Shown here piece by piece: positions 33,361-42,223 of a DNA stretch of 64,000 bases (the first letter of the stretch is position 1; each line of letters starts with the position of its first letter). A program made the position numbers and the translations under genes. This stretch comes from Cognatishimia sp. SS12. GTDB lineage: Bacteria; Pseudomonadota; Alphaproteobacteria; Rhodobacterales; Rhodobacteraceae. The notes under the pieces are model-generated. The model saw only the letters and a program-made list of their open reading frames with translations, searched no databases and was not told the origin of the DNA. The DNA lies in NCBI RefSeq assembly GCF_028369055.1, contig NZ_JAQNCZ010000003.1, forward strand, positions 186,001-250,000. Reading direction: 5' to 3'.

Positions 33361-34503
33361 TTAGGCGCGCACGAATCTCTCAGCAGCGCCCCCCGCCAAA
33401 TGGGTCATGCGGCCACCGACAATCGTGGCTTCGATACGGCGGCTTTCTGGGTCCAGCACCACCAGATCCGCACGTGCCCCGACGTTAATTTCACCCCGAT
33501 CGGCCAATCCAAGCAAACTGGCAGGCCCGCCGCTGACCAAATGCCAAGCCGCCGCAAAGGGCAGCACCCCGGGATCTGACAGCGCAAAGGCCGCCTGTTT
33601 CAGCGCCGGATAATGATAGTCAGACGCCAGCGCATCACAGAGCCCGTCGGCGATCAGATCCACAGCCGACACATTGCCGGAATGGGAACCGCCGCGCACC
33701 ACATTCGGGGCCCCCAGAATGATGTGCCCCCCTGCGGCGCGGGTGGCCTCAGCGGCAAGGTGCGTCTCGGGGAACTCCGCCAGATTGGCACCCAATGCGC
33801 GGGCAGCGTCACAATCCTGCGCGGTGGCATCATCATGGGTGCCAAGGCGCAATCCGCGCGCGCTCAGCCGCGCCGCCAGCGCCGCCAAAGCGGCGGGCAC
33901 CTCATCGCGCTGATCATGCAGCGCCTGCAACATCGCAAGATGGTTTTCCGGGCTGCGCCCGCTTTTCAGCGCCTGCCCGGTCAGACGCGGCGGGCGTTTT
34001 CCCTTGGCCAGCGCAGCATGCGGCAGGTGATCGTTGAACACCACGTAAGGCACTGAAAACGCAGCCACCAACTCTTCGAAGGCGGCATATTCCTTGAGAA
34101 GATGGGTCTCAAAGCGCAGCTGCACCAGCGTCTCGGTCAGCAGATCTGCCTTGGCGTGGGCGGCCAGAAACCGCGCCGCGAAATCAGGCCCGCGCATGCC
34201 ACCTTCCCAGCTGAAAAACTGCGCCAAGGTCGCTGTGCCAATGCCATTGCTGGCCAGCTCGGCATCCATCGAGATCAGCCCCTGCCCCAGATCTTTCATC
34301 GCGCCACGGCGCGGGGCCAAGTGGCGCTCAAACCCGTCGCCATGAATATCGACACAGGCAGGCAGAACCCAGTAGCCGGACAGATCAACACTGCGCCCGT
34401 GCCCGGCGGCGGTCAGCTTGCCTTCGGCCAGGCCGATCTCGCCGGGCTGCATGTGCCCATCGGCCAGAATCTGTGCGCCTTGCAACGTGAGGGTGAGGGT
34501 CAT
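33361..34503 (-). CDS. phnM: PhnM-like amidohydrolase (ribose 1-methylphosphonate triphosphate diphosphatase type)
   Basis: 380 aa. Metal-binding motifs of the amidohydrolase superfamily are present: PACVDIHGDGFERH near residue 50, GTHDDAT and a C-terminal GEINVGARADLVVLDPESR. It resembles PhnM of the C-P lyase pathway, which removes pyrophosphate from ribose 1-methylphosphonate 5-triphosphate. No other phn gene is in the window, so this is an orphan copy or the role differs. ATG 34503 matches the expected start MTLTLTLQGAQIL. Confidence 0.8.
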   Translation of the reverse strand: MTLTLTLQGAQILADGHMQPGEIGLAEGKLTAAGHGRSVDLSGYWVLPACVDIHGDGFERHLAPRRGAMKDLGQGLISMDAELASNGIGTATLAQFFSWEGGMRGPDFAARFLAAHAKADLLTETLVQLRFETHLLKEYAAFEELVAAFSVPYVVFNDHLPHAALAKGKRPPRLTGQALKSGRSPENHLAMLQALHDQRDEVPAALAALAARLSARGLRLGTHDDATAQDCDAARALGANLAEFPETHLAAEATRAAGGHIILGAPNVVRGGSHSGNVSAVDLIADGLCDALASDYHYPALKQAAFALSDPGVLPFAAAWHLVSGGPASLLGLADRGEINVGARADLVVLDPESRRIEATIVGGRMTHLAGGAAERFVRA

Positions 34504-34883
34504 GGCGGTACTCGTTTGCTCGTCTGGAAACTCCCATAGCGCATCGCGGCGCGCAGGGAAATGTGGCGCGCACGCCTGCGCCGTGCCAGGACCCTTATGC
34601 CAAAGCCACATGACCCTATGCAAAAGTGGCATTTGCCAATTCCCCATGCTCTCTGGTTTGTTTTTGCACAGGGAGACCAGTGGTGACGGTATGCGCAGAT
34701 CCCTCGTGTGGAGCGACACGATGCGCAAGCGTCCCCAAACGACCAACAGCCTGTCGCTGCTGTCTTCCGCCGCTGCTGCACGACTCCCGTGAGCACGGGC
34801 CGCATGGCCCGATCGAAATGGCATCACTGCGCCCCGGCTGATCAGCCGTGCGCGCGGCTGCCCAAGTTGAAACAGGGAACCAT
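34504..34883. promoter_or_regulatory. 380-bp divergent control region between phnM-like and the peptide ABC operon
   Basis: No gene is credible here. It contains CCCGTG-AG-CACGGG (34786-34799) and a perfect 14-bp palindrome CGGCTGATCAGCCG (34835-34848), 35 bp before the binding-protein start. These are candidate operators or leader hairpins of the transporter operon. Confidence 0.45.
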
Positions 34884-36503
34884 ATGAGACAGACAACCAA
34901 ACTCGCCCTTGCCCTCAGCCTCACCACTGCGCTGACCACAGCCGCTTTTGCCGCGGAGGTTCCGGCAGGAACAAACCTCGCCGAGGATCAGACCTATACC
35001 TATCGCCTGCTGGATGAATCCTCCTCGCTGGATCCGCAGCTGGTCGAAGATACCGATGGCTCCGGCATTGTACGCGACCTGTTTGAAGGGCTGTACAATC
35101 AAGACGGCCAAGGCAACCGCGCACCCGGCGTCGCGCTGAGCCATGAAGTGTCTGACGACAACATGACCTATACATTCACCCTGCGCAAAGATGCCAAATG
35201 GTCCGATGGCACCCCGGTGACCGCTGGCGATTTCGTCTATGCCTGGAAACGCGCCGTGACCCCGGAACTGGCCTCGCCCTATGCGTGGTACATGGAGCTG
35301 ATGTCGATCAAAAACGGCGCAGAGATTATTGCCGGTGACAAAACCCCAGACGAGCTTGGCGTGTCGGCCCCTGATGATCATACCTTTGTGGTCCAGCTGT
35401 CCCAGCCGCTGCCGTATTTTGCTGACATGGTCGCCCATGCCACCACATTCCCGGCCCCCAAATGGGTGATCGACGCGCATGGCAATGAATGGACCTTGCC
35501 AGAAAACATCGTGGGCAACGGCGCCTATGTGCTGACCGAACACGTGCTGAAAGAGCGCTCGGTGCGCGAACGCAACCCGATGTATTGGGACAATGACAAC
35601 ACCGTTCTGGAAAAAGTCGTTGCTCTGGTGATCGGCGATGACGCGCAGGGTCTGACCCGCTATCGCGCCAACGAGCTGGACAAGACCGACATCCCCGCCG
35701 GTCAGTACCCCGCCCTGAAAGAAGAGCTGCCGGACGAGGCCATCGCAGTGCCGCGCCTGTGCAACTATTACTTCTCCTACAACTTGGACAGCGGCCCAGA
35801 GGCCTTCCAAGATGTGCGTGTGCGCAAAGCGCTTGCCCTGGCATTGGATCGCGAAGTCATCGTCAATCAGGTGCTGCAAGGCGGTCAATTCCCAGCCTAC
35901 AACTTCACCCCGGCGGCCACTGCGGGCTTTGACGTGCCCGAGATCGACTATGCGGCCATGACCCAGCAGGAGCGCGATGCCAAGGCGATGGAACTGATGG
36001 CCGAGGCAGGTTATGGCAAAGGCGGCGAGCCACTGGCCTTCACCTATCTTTACAACACCTCCGAAGCGCACCAGCAGGTCGCGATTGTGGCCACGCAGAT
36101 GTGGAAACAAAAACTGGGTGTGGATGTGACGCTGGAAAACCAGGAATGGAAAGTCTTCCTTGAAAACCGTGGCAACCAGAACTTTGAAATGGCCCGCGGC
36201 GCATGGTGCGGGGATTACAACGAAGCCTCAACCTTCCTTGATCTTCTGGTCTCCTCCTCTGGCTATAACGATGCCAAATACAACAACGCCCGCGTGGATG
36301 AGTTGATGGCAAAGGCGAAATCCTCCAAGGAGGCAGGCCCGCTCTATACCGAGGTAGAGCAGATCCTGGCCGAAGAAATGCCTGTCATTCCGGTCTATCA
36401 CTACTCGGCCAACATGATGTTGAAATCCAACGTCAAAGGCTGGCCGGTCGAGAACGTGCAGCAGAAATATTACTCCAAAGACATGTACAAAGTCGCGGAA
36501 TAA
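34884..36503 (+). CDS. oppA: Oligopeptide ABC transporter substrate-binding protein
   Basis: 539 aa family 5 solute-binding protein. A signal peptide ends at AFAAEV (about residue 24). It then shows YRLLDESSSLDPQLVEDTDGSGIVRDLFEGL and the SBP_bac_5 signature TLRKDAKWSDGTPVTAGDFVYAWKRAVTPE, typical of OppA/MppA. Periplasmic; it binds peptides or similar ligands for the OppBCDF genes that follow. ATG 34884 is preceded by CAGGGAAC. A strong hairpin after the stop probably raises its level over the rest of the operon. Confidence 0.93.
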   Translation: MRQTTKLALALSLTTALTTAAFAAEVPAGTNLAEDQTYTYRLLDESSSLDPQLVEDTDGSGIVRDLFEGLYNQDGQGNRAPGVALSHEVSDDNMTYTFTLRKDAKWSDGTPVTAGDFVYAWKRAVTPELASPYAWYMELMSIKNGAEIIAGDKTPDELGVSAPDDHTFVVQLSQPLPYFADMVAHATTFPAPKWVIDAHGNEWTLPENIVGNGAYVLTEHVLKERSVRERNPMYWDNDNTVLEKVVALVIGDDAQGLTRYRANELDKTDIPAGQYPALKEELPDEAIAVPRLCNYYFSYNLDSGPEAFQDVRVRKALALALDREVIVNQVLQGGQFPAYNFTPAATAGFDVPEIDYAAMTQQERDAKAMELMAEAGYGKGGEPLAFTYLYNTSEAHQQVAIVATQMWKQKLGVDVTLENQEWKVFLENRGNQNFEMARGAWCGDYNEASTFLDLLVSSSGYNDAKYNNARVDELMAKAKSSKEAGPLYTEVEQILAEEMPVIPVYHYSANMMLKSNVKGWPVENVQQKYYSKDMYKVAE

Positions 36504-36528
36504 TCCTGCCGATCTGACCCTTAACCCT

Positions 36529-36556
36529 TGCCCCGCCGCTCAAATGCGGCGGGGCA
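36529..36556 (+). terminator. Intercistronic hairpin between oppA and oppB
   Basis: TGCCCCGCCGC and GCGGCGGGGCA make a perfect 11-bp stem with a 6-nt loop, 25 bp after the oppA stop and 13 bp before oppB. It lacks a U tract, so it is likely an mRNA-stabilising or attenuating hairpin. Confidence 0.75.
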
Positions 36557-36569
36557 TTATGAGGTTTCC

Positions 36570-37499
36570 ATGCTCAATTATACCCTGCGCCGCCTGATGG
36601 CGGTGATCCCCACCATTCTGATCCTGATTGTGTTCTGCTTCTTCCTGATGCGCCTTGCGCCGGGCGGGCCGTTCACATCCGAACGCCCCCTGCCGCCCGC
36701 CGTGATGAAAAACGTGCTAGAGCGCTATGGGCTGGACGAGCCGCTCTATGTGCAGCTCTGGACCTATTTGAAGAATATCATCCTGCATTTTGATTTCGGC
36801 CCCAGCTTTTCCCAGAAGGACCGCACCGTGAACGACCTGATTGCACAGGGTTTTCCGGTGACGCTGACCTATGGGTTCTTCTCGGCGCTCTTTGTCTTGG
36901 CGCTGGGTGTGCCGCTGGGCGTGATTGCCGCGCTGCGCCACAACAGTTTCTGGGATTACGTGATGACGGGTCTGGCGATCTTTTCGCAGATCTTCCCCAA
37001 CTTTGTTCTCGCGCCGATCATGGTGCTGCTCTTTACGCTCAGCTGGGGGCTGTTGCCCGGCGGCGGCTGGAACGGCGGCCAATGGCCCTATGTGATCATG
37101 CCCGCCGTGGCGCTTGGCACATCTTACATGGCCTCGGTGGCGCGGCTGACGCGCGGCTCGCTTTTGGAAACGCTCAGCGCGGGATACATCCGTACCGCCC
37201 GCGCCAAGGGGCTGCCGGAACGCACCGTGCTGATCCGCCATGCGCTGAAACCGGCGCTCTTGCCGGTGATTTCCTACATGGGGCCGGTCTTTGTCTATAT
37301 GATCACCGGCTCGGTCTTTATCGACATCTTCTTTTCCACCGGCGGCATTGGTCAGAACTTTATCGATGCGGCCTATACCCGCGACTACGCGGTGATCCTG
37401 GGCCTCGCGATCCTCTATTCGGTCCTGACCTTCGCGCTCTTGCTGATCGTTGATTTGATCTACGCCTGGATTGACCCAAAAATACGGAGCGGCCTCTGA
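36570..37499 (+). CDS. oppB: Oligopeptide ABC transporter permease OppB
   Basis: 309 aa with six membrane helices. It starts with YTLRRLMAVIPTILILIVFCFFLMRLAPGGPF, the usual OppB start, and carries the EAA loop YIRTARAKGLPERTVLIRHALKPALLPVI. ATG 36570 is chosen; the upstream in-frame start would sit inside the hairpin. The stop overlaps the oppC start (TGATG). Confidence 0.95.
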   Translation: MLNYTLRRLMAVIPTILILIVFCFFLMRLAPGGPFTSERPLPPAVMKNVLERYGLDEPLYVQLWTYLKNIILHFDFGPSFSQKDRTVNDLIAQGFPVTLTYGFFSALFVLALGVPLGVIAALRHNSFWDYVMTGLAIFSQIFPNFVLAPIMVLLFTLSWGLLPGGGWNGGQWPYVIMPAVALGTSYMASVARLTRGSLLETLSAGYIRTARAKGLPERTVLIRHALKPALLPVISYMGPVFVYMITGSVFIDIFFSTGGIGQNFIDAAYTRDYAVILGLAILYSVLTFALLLIVDLIYAWIDPKIRSGL

Positions 37500-38431
37500 T
37501 GCGCGCAAAGAAAATCATGAGCAGCCCCGAATTTGCGCAGGCTGCCGCAGAAGAAATGATCAACAGCCGGTCCTTTTGGGCAGATGCCCGTATCCGGTTT
37601 TTCAAGAACAAGATGGCGGTGATCTCGGTGACGCTGTTGTTTGGCCTCGTGCTGTTTGCCAGCTTTGGCCAGTTCTTTGCGCAGTGGAGCTATGAAGAAA
37701 TCGACTGGTCCGTGCTGGGCCGCGTCAAAGAAGCGGGCGGGCCGAGCCTTGAGAACGGCCATTACTTTGGCGTCGACGAGCTGGGCCGCGATCTTTACGC
37801 GCGCGTGGTGCAAGGCAGCCGGGTTTCGCTGCTGGTGGGCTTTCTTGCGGCTATCATCGCGGTCTGCATCGGGGCCACCATGGGGGCCATCGCCGGCTAT
37901 TACGGCGGGCGCACCGATCAGATCATCGTCGGCGCACTGAACATCACCTTGTCGATCCCTTACATCATCTTCTTTGTGGTCTGGCAGGCCTTCTTTGGCC
38001 GCTCGCTGATGCAGATGATCTTGGTGATGGTAATCATCAACTGGACCGCCGGATTGCTGATTGTGCGTGGCCAAGTGCAGACGCTGAAGAACAAAGAGTT
38101 TGTCGACGCGGCCCGCATGCTGGGCATGAGCGACGCCAAGATCATCTTTAAGCACATCCTGCCCAATATGCTGTGGGTGATCGTGATCTACATGTCGATC
38201 TCGATCCCGGAAATGATCATGTATGAAAGCCTTGTGTCCTTCTTGGGTGTGGGCATTCAAGAACCCAACACCAGCTGGGGCGCGCTGATTTCCGAAGGCG
38301 CGAAAACCATGACCTTCGGCACGCTTTGGCAGCTGCTCTATCCGGCCGCCTTCTTCGTGATTGCCCAGGTTTCACTTTATTATATCGGGGACGGGCTGCG
38401 CGATGCGCTCGACCCAAAGGAGCGCTCATGA
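37499..38431 (+). CDS. oppC: Oligopeptide ABC transporter permease OppC
   Basis: 310 aa. It has an N-terminal cytoplasmic tail, a membrane segment at about residues 38-60, then FGVDELGRDLYARVVQGSRVSLLVGFLAAIIAV and the EAA loop EFVDAARMLGMSDAKIIFKHILPNM. It pairs with OppB to form the channel. ATG 37499 overlaps oppB; ATG 37517 is another possibility. Confidence 0.95.
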   Translation: MRAKKIMSSPEFAQAAAEEMINSRSFWADARIRFFKNKMAVISVTLLFGLVLFASFGQFFAQWSYEEIDWSVLGRVKEAGGPSLENGHYFGVDELGRDLYARVVQGSRVSLLVGFLAAIIAVCIGATMGAIAGYYGGRTDQIIVGALNITLSIPYIIFFVVWQAFFGRSLMQMILVMVIINWTAGLLIVRGQVQTLKNKEFVDAARMLGMSDAKIIFKHILPNMLWVIVIYMSISIPEMIMYESLVSFLGVGIQEPNTSWGALISEGAKTMTFGTLWQLLYPAAFFVIAQVSLYYIGDGLRDALDPKERS

Positions 38432-39390
38432 CCCTGCTCTCTGTGCAAGATCTCAGCATCCGTTTTCGCACGCCTGATGGTTATGTGCATGCGGTGAACA
38501 ACGTCAGCTTTGATATCGAGGAAGGCGAAAAACTGGCCGTGGTCGGCGAAAGCGGCTCTGGCAAATCGCAAATCGCGCTGGCGATCCTGGGGCTGCTGGC
38601 CAATAACGCCGAAGCCTCCGGGCGAATTCTTTACAAGGGCCAGAACCTTCTGGATCTGCCCCGGCGCGAGATGAACAAGATCCGCGCCAAGGAAATCAGC
38701 ATCATCTTTCAGGATCCGATGAGCTCGCTCAACCCGTACATGACGGTGGAGCGGCAGCTGAATGAAATCCTTGAGCTGCACGAAGGTCTGCGCGGGCGCG
38801 CCGCGCGCAGCCGGGTGCTTGAGGTCATGGAAGCGGTGCAGATCCCCGATGCCAAAAACCGGCTGAAAAGCTACCCGCATGAGTTTTCCGGCGGTATGCG
38901 GCAGCGGATCGTCATTGCCATGGCGCTGCTCTGTCGGCCGAAATTGATCCTGGCAGATGAACCGACAACCGCGCTGGACGTGACCGTGCAGGCGCAGATC
39001 ATGCACCTGCTGGAAGATATCCAGAAAGAGTACGGCAGCTCGATCATGTTGATCACCCATGATCTGGGCGTTGTGGCCGGGTTCTGCAATGAAACGCTGG
39101 TGCTTTATGGCGGCCGGGTGATGGAACGCGCGGGCACAGCGGCGATTTTCGCCGCCCCCGCCCATCCTTATACCCGCGGGTTGATGCGGGCCGTGCCCAA
39201 TATCCATGACCCCAGCGCCACGTTGCAAAGCATTCCGGGCCAGCCGCCCAACCAGACCAGACCGCTGGTGCATTGCCCCTTTGCCGGGCGCTGCGGCGAC
39301 TCGCTTGAGGCCTGTTTTGACATCCTGCCCGAGCTGTCCCCAGCCCCGCATCAACGCGCCTGCATCCGCGCCGTGGAGGAACTGACATGA
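38428..39390 (+). CDS. oppD: Oligopeptide ABC transporter ATPase OppD
   Basis: 320 aa. Walker A GESGSGKSQ (residues about 37-45, with Gln where Thr/Ser is usual), ABC signature FSGGMRQR, Walker B LILADEPTTALD and H-loop ITHDLG. The C-terminal oligopeptide-transport extension has cysteines (CPFAGRCGDSLEACFD...CIRAVEEL) of the kind that bind a Fe-S cluster in related Dpp/Opp ATPases. ATG 38428 overlaps the oppC stop. Confidence 0.95.
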   Translation: MTLLSVQDLSIRFRTPDGYVHAVNNVSFDIEEGEKLAVVGESGSGKSQIALAILGLLANNAEASGRILYKGQNLLDLPRREMNKIRAKEISIIFQDPMSSLNPYMTVERQLNEILELHEGLRGRAARSRVLEVMEAVQIPDAKNRLKSYPHEFSGGMRQRIVIAMALLCRPKLILADEPTTALDVTVQAQIMHLLEDIQKEYGSSIMLITHDLGVVAGFCNETLVLYGGRVMERAGTAAIFAAPAHPYTRGLMRAVPNIHDPSATLQSIPGQPPNQTRPLVHCPFAGRCGDSLEACFDILPELSPAPHQRACIRAVEELT

Positions 39391-40364
39391 CATCCGAAAT
39401 GATCTCCGTTCAGGATCTTGCGGTGCGATTTACCGCCAATCAAACCAAGAAATGGCCCTGGTCTAAACCCGGCGTGGTCAAGGCGGTCAATGGCGTCAGC
39501 TTTGCCGTCAACCGCGGGCAGACGCTGGGCATCGTTGGCGAAAGCGGCTGCGGGAAATCCACGCTGGTGCGGGCCATCGCGGGGCTGGTGAAACCCAGTC
39601 ACGGCACGGTGCGCGTTGGCGGCAAAGTGGTGGATTACAGCCGCCGCAAAGAAGTCATCGCCCTACGCCGCCAGGTGCAGATGATCTTTCAGGATCCGGT
39701 CGCCTCGCTGAACCCGCGCATGACCATTCGCGACATTATCGCAGAGCCTCTGGTGATGTTCTTTCCCGAGATGAACGGCGAGGCCCGCGAAACGCGGGTG
39801 CATGCGCTGCTGGATCGGGTCGGCATTCCGCGCCGCAACGCCAACCGCTATCCGCATGAATTTTCCGGTGGGCAATGTCAGCGCATCGGTATCGCGCGGG
39901 CGCTGGCGGCAGAACCCAAGGTGCTGCTGTGTGACGAGCCGGTCTCGGCGCTCGATGTGTCCATTCAGGCGCAGGTGGTTAACCTGCTGCAGGAATTGCA
40001 GGCCGATATGGGGCTGACGCTGATCTTTGTGGCCCATGATCTGGGTGTTGTGCGCCATATCTCGGACGAGATCCTGGTGATGTATCTGGGCGGTATGATG
40101 GAGCAAGCCCCCGCCGATGCGCTGGTGGCGCGCCCCACCCATCCCTATACGCGCGCGCTCTTGTCGGCGGTGCCGGTGCCTGACCCAAGCCAGCGGATCA
40201 CGCCGCAGGTACTGGATGGCGATCTGCCCAGCCCGCTCAACCTGCCGCAGGGCTGCCTGTTTCAATCCCGCTGCCCTGCGCGGCTGCCGGAATGCGCCAC
40301 CACGCGGCCCGATCTGAAACGCGACGGGCGGCATTATCGCGCCTGCTTGCTAGAGGCTTCCTGA
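39387..40364 (+). CDS. oppF: Oligopeptide ABC transporter ATPase OppF
   Basis: 325 aa. Walker A GESGCGKST (about residues 51-59), signature FSGGQCQRIGIARAL, Walker B LLCDEPVSALD, H-loop VAHDLGVVRH, and C-terminal cysteines CLFQSRCPARLPEC. It works as the partner of OppD. The start overlaps oppD (ATGA). The operon ends here with a palindromic terminator. Confidence 0.95.
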   Translation: MTSEMISVQDLAVRFTANQTKKWPWSKPGVVKAVNGVSFAVNRGQTLGIVGESGCGKSTLVRAIAGLVKPSHGTVRVGGKVVDYSRRKEVIALRRQVQMIFQDPVASLNPRMTIRDIIAEPLVMFFPEMNGEARETRVHALLDRVGIPRRNANRYPHEFSGGQCQRIGIARALAAEPKVLLCDEPVSALDVSIQAQVVNLLQELQADMGLTLIFVAHDLGVVRHISDEILVMYLGGMMEQAPADALVARPTHPYTRALLSAVPVPDPSQRITPQVLDGDLPSPLNLPQGCLFQSRCPARLPECATTRPDLKRDGRHYRACLLEAS

Positions 40365-40429
40365 TCATGAGCCGGGGCGTTTTGTTGGTTTCGACAGAGC
40401 GCCCCGCGCCCGAGAACAGCCCAAAGCAG

Positions 40430-40453
40430 ACCTTATCCGCGGATAAGGTTTTT
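40430..40453 (+). terminator. Rho-independent terminator of the opp operon
   Basis: ACCTTATCCGCGGATAAGGT is a perfect 20-bp palindrome followed by TTTTT, 66 bp after the oppF stop. It could also act as an operator-like palindrome, but the U tract favours a terminator. Confidence 0.8.
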
Positions 40454-40523
40454 GCCACTTAAGGCGCTGATATTAAAAGTTAATTTTACGTTTTCATCGC
40501 GAACGCCCGTGCCGCAACGGGTG

Positions 40524-41201
40524 TCAAATGCTCAGCAACCGATGTTTTTGCAATAGCTCAACCATCATGACTTTGGCATTCTGGCGGTGCGCGCGGTGAA
40601 TTTCATGGGCCATCTGCGGATCGCCGGATTTAATCGCCTCATAGACGCGGCGGTGATCTTCGTTTGATTTCACAGGCAGCGCCCGCATGAACAATGTCAC
40701 GGCGCGCGCGCGGCGCACCTGATCGTTCATCATTTCAAAGATCAGAAGGACCCGTGAATTGCCCCCAAGGCGCACCAGTTCACTGTGGAACTGATCGTCA
40801 TATTGCGCCCATTTCTCCAGGTTGTTCTCAGCAACCGCGACTTCCATGTTTTCAATGGCATCGGACAGCCCGGCCAGATCTTTGTCGCCATAGGATTTGC
40901 CGGCGGCCTGACGCGCGGCAAGGCATTCAAGCTCTGTCAGCACATCGTAGATTTCGGCCATATCATCGGGCGAAATGGGTAGAATACGCACGCCTTTGCG
41001 GGGGCGCAGCTCTAGCAGTCCCTGACTTTCCAGCATCAGGGCCGCCTCGCGCACCGGGGTGCGTGACACGCCCAGACGCTGGGCCAACTCGCTTTCGAGA
41101 TGATCAGAACCGGGGGCCAATTCGCCGGAAAAGATCATGTCGCGCAGCGCGAAAAAAGCCCGCTGCATGTTCGAAGGCGGTTTGTCCGATGGTGCTGTCA
41201 C
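40524..41201 (-). CDS. GntR family regulator with FCD domain
   Basis: 225 aa. The N-terminal winged helix is MQRAFFALRDMIFSGELAPGSDHLESELAQRLGVSRTPVREAALMLESQGLLELRPRKGVRILP. The FCD effector domain has its histidines and acid in HRRVYEAI and EIHRAHRQNAKVMM. The start is GTG 41201, overlapping the oxidoreductase stop (GTGA). It is co-transcribed with two catabolic enzymes and probably senses the substrate of the cluster that spans to 49.8 kb. Confidence 0.93.
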   Translation of the reverse strand: MTAPSDKPPSNMQRAFFALRDMIFSGELAPGSDHLESELAQRLGVSRTPVREAALMLESQGLLELRPRKGVRILPISPDDMAEIYDVLTELECLAARQAAGKSYGDKDLAGLSDAIENMEVAVAENNLEKWAQYDDQFHSELVRLGGNSRVLLIFEMMNDQVRRARAVTLFMRALPVKSNEDHRRVYEAIKSGDPQMAHEIHRAHRQNAKVMMVELLQKHRLLSI

Positions 41202-42223
41202 TCTGTCTCCAACTTCAGTTTGCGCCCGCTGGCTGCAGACTCATAGATTGCCTCTTCGATTTCAACCACCTTCAGGTAGCTGGCCGCGTCATTTTCAAAG
41301 GGGCCGCCTGACAGAAGGCCAGAAATGACGTGGGACTGCAAGTGATGCACGCAGTCGCCGCCAAATCCGTCCCAGTCGTCTGGCACCAGCAGGCAACTGG
41401 GCGCGATGGCCCCGAAACGGCGCAGCCAAAGCGATCCGTCCCCTTTCAGGGCGATGCTGCCCTCGGTGCCTTCCAACAAAGCCTCGCCCATGGTGCGCCG
41501 ATGATTGTCGGCGGCGTGATCCAGATTGCGATTGCCATCAAACAGCGCGCGCACCCCACCGGGGTGCTCGGACAGGATATAGCCCGCATCTTCGCCTGCA
41601 ATGACCGGGTTCACCCGCCGCAGATCGGCATAGACCGACAGCGGATCGCCCAGCAAATAGCGGAAGGTATCCACCCAATGCACGGCGGTTTCATGCACCA
41701 GAAACCGCTGCATCTGCTGAAAATAGGGCTGGCGGTCCAGATAGGCCTCCGGCCCCTGCCCGTCACCAGGACGCAGCCGGAAGGTCAGCTGTTGCACCTG
41801 CCCAACCTCGCCGCGATCCAGCGCAGATTTCAGCGCGCGATACCAGGGCTGAAAGCGAAAGTTTTCATGTACCACGATGGTCGCCCCTGCGGCATCGGCC
41901 AGGGCCACCATCGCGCGCGCTTCGGCCAGATCCCGGCAAAAGGGCTTTTGGCAGATCAAGGTCTTGATGCCTGCGTCCAGCGCGATGCGAATGCTGTCGG
42001 CATGGGCGACAGGCGGCAGGATGATATCCAGCACATCGGGCTGCGTGTCCGCCAGCATGACAGCCAGATCATCATAGGCGGGCAGCCCCGTGGCGCGCGC
42101 CTTTTCGATGTCGCGGTTACACGAGCCGACCAAGGTCACCTCGGCCATGCGCGCCCAGCTGCCATAGTGAAACTGGCTGAAATATCCCGCGCCCGCGCAG
42201 GCGACCTTGATCTTGCCTGTCAT
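41198..42223 (-). CDS. Gfo/Idh/MocA family oxidoreductase
   Basis: 341 aa NAD(P)-dependent sugar dehydrogenase-type protein. Rossmann motif VACAGAGYFSQFHYGSW at the N-terminus, then LICQKPFCRDLAEARAMV with the catalytic Lys (EKP-type, here QKP) and a downstream HETAVHWVDTFRYLLG. Such enzymes often oxidise a sugar to its lactone. Its neighbours include a lactonase-like protein, so that role is attractive but inferred. ATG 42223 overlaps the preceding gene by 4 bp. Confidence 0.88.
   Translation of the reverse strand: MTGKIKVACAGAGYFSQFHYGSWARMAEVTLVGSCNRDIEKARATGLPAYDDLAVMLADTQPDVLDIILPPVAHADSIRIALDAGIKTLICQKPFCRDLAEARAMVALADAAGATIVVHENFRFQPWYRALKSALDRGEVGQVQQLTFRLRPGDGQGPEAYLDRQPYFQQMQRFLVHETAVHWVDTFRYLLGDPLSVYADLRRVNPVIAGEDAGYILSEHPGGVRALFDGNRNLDHAADNHRRTMGEALLEGTEGSIALKGDGSLWLRRFGAIAPSCLLVPDDWDGFGGDCVHHLQSHVISGLLSGGPFENDAASYLKVVEIEEAIYESAASGRKLKLETE

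Noticed and set aside
34842..36110. Minus-strand open frame of 422 codons opposite oppA
   Set aside because: Antisense to a clear SBP_bac_5 protein with signal peptide; no domain pattern of its own.
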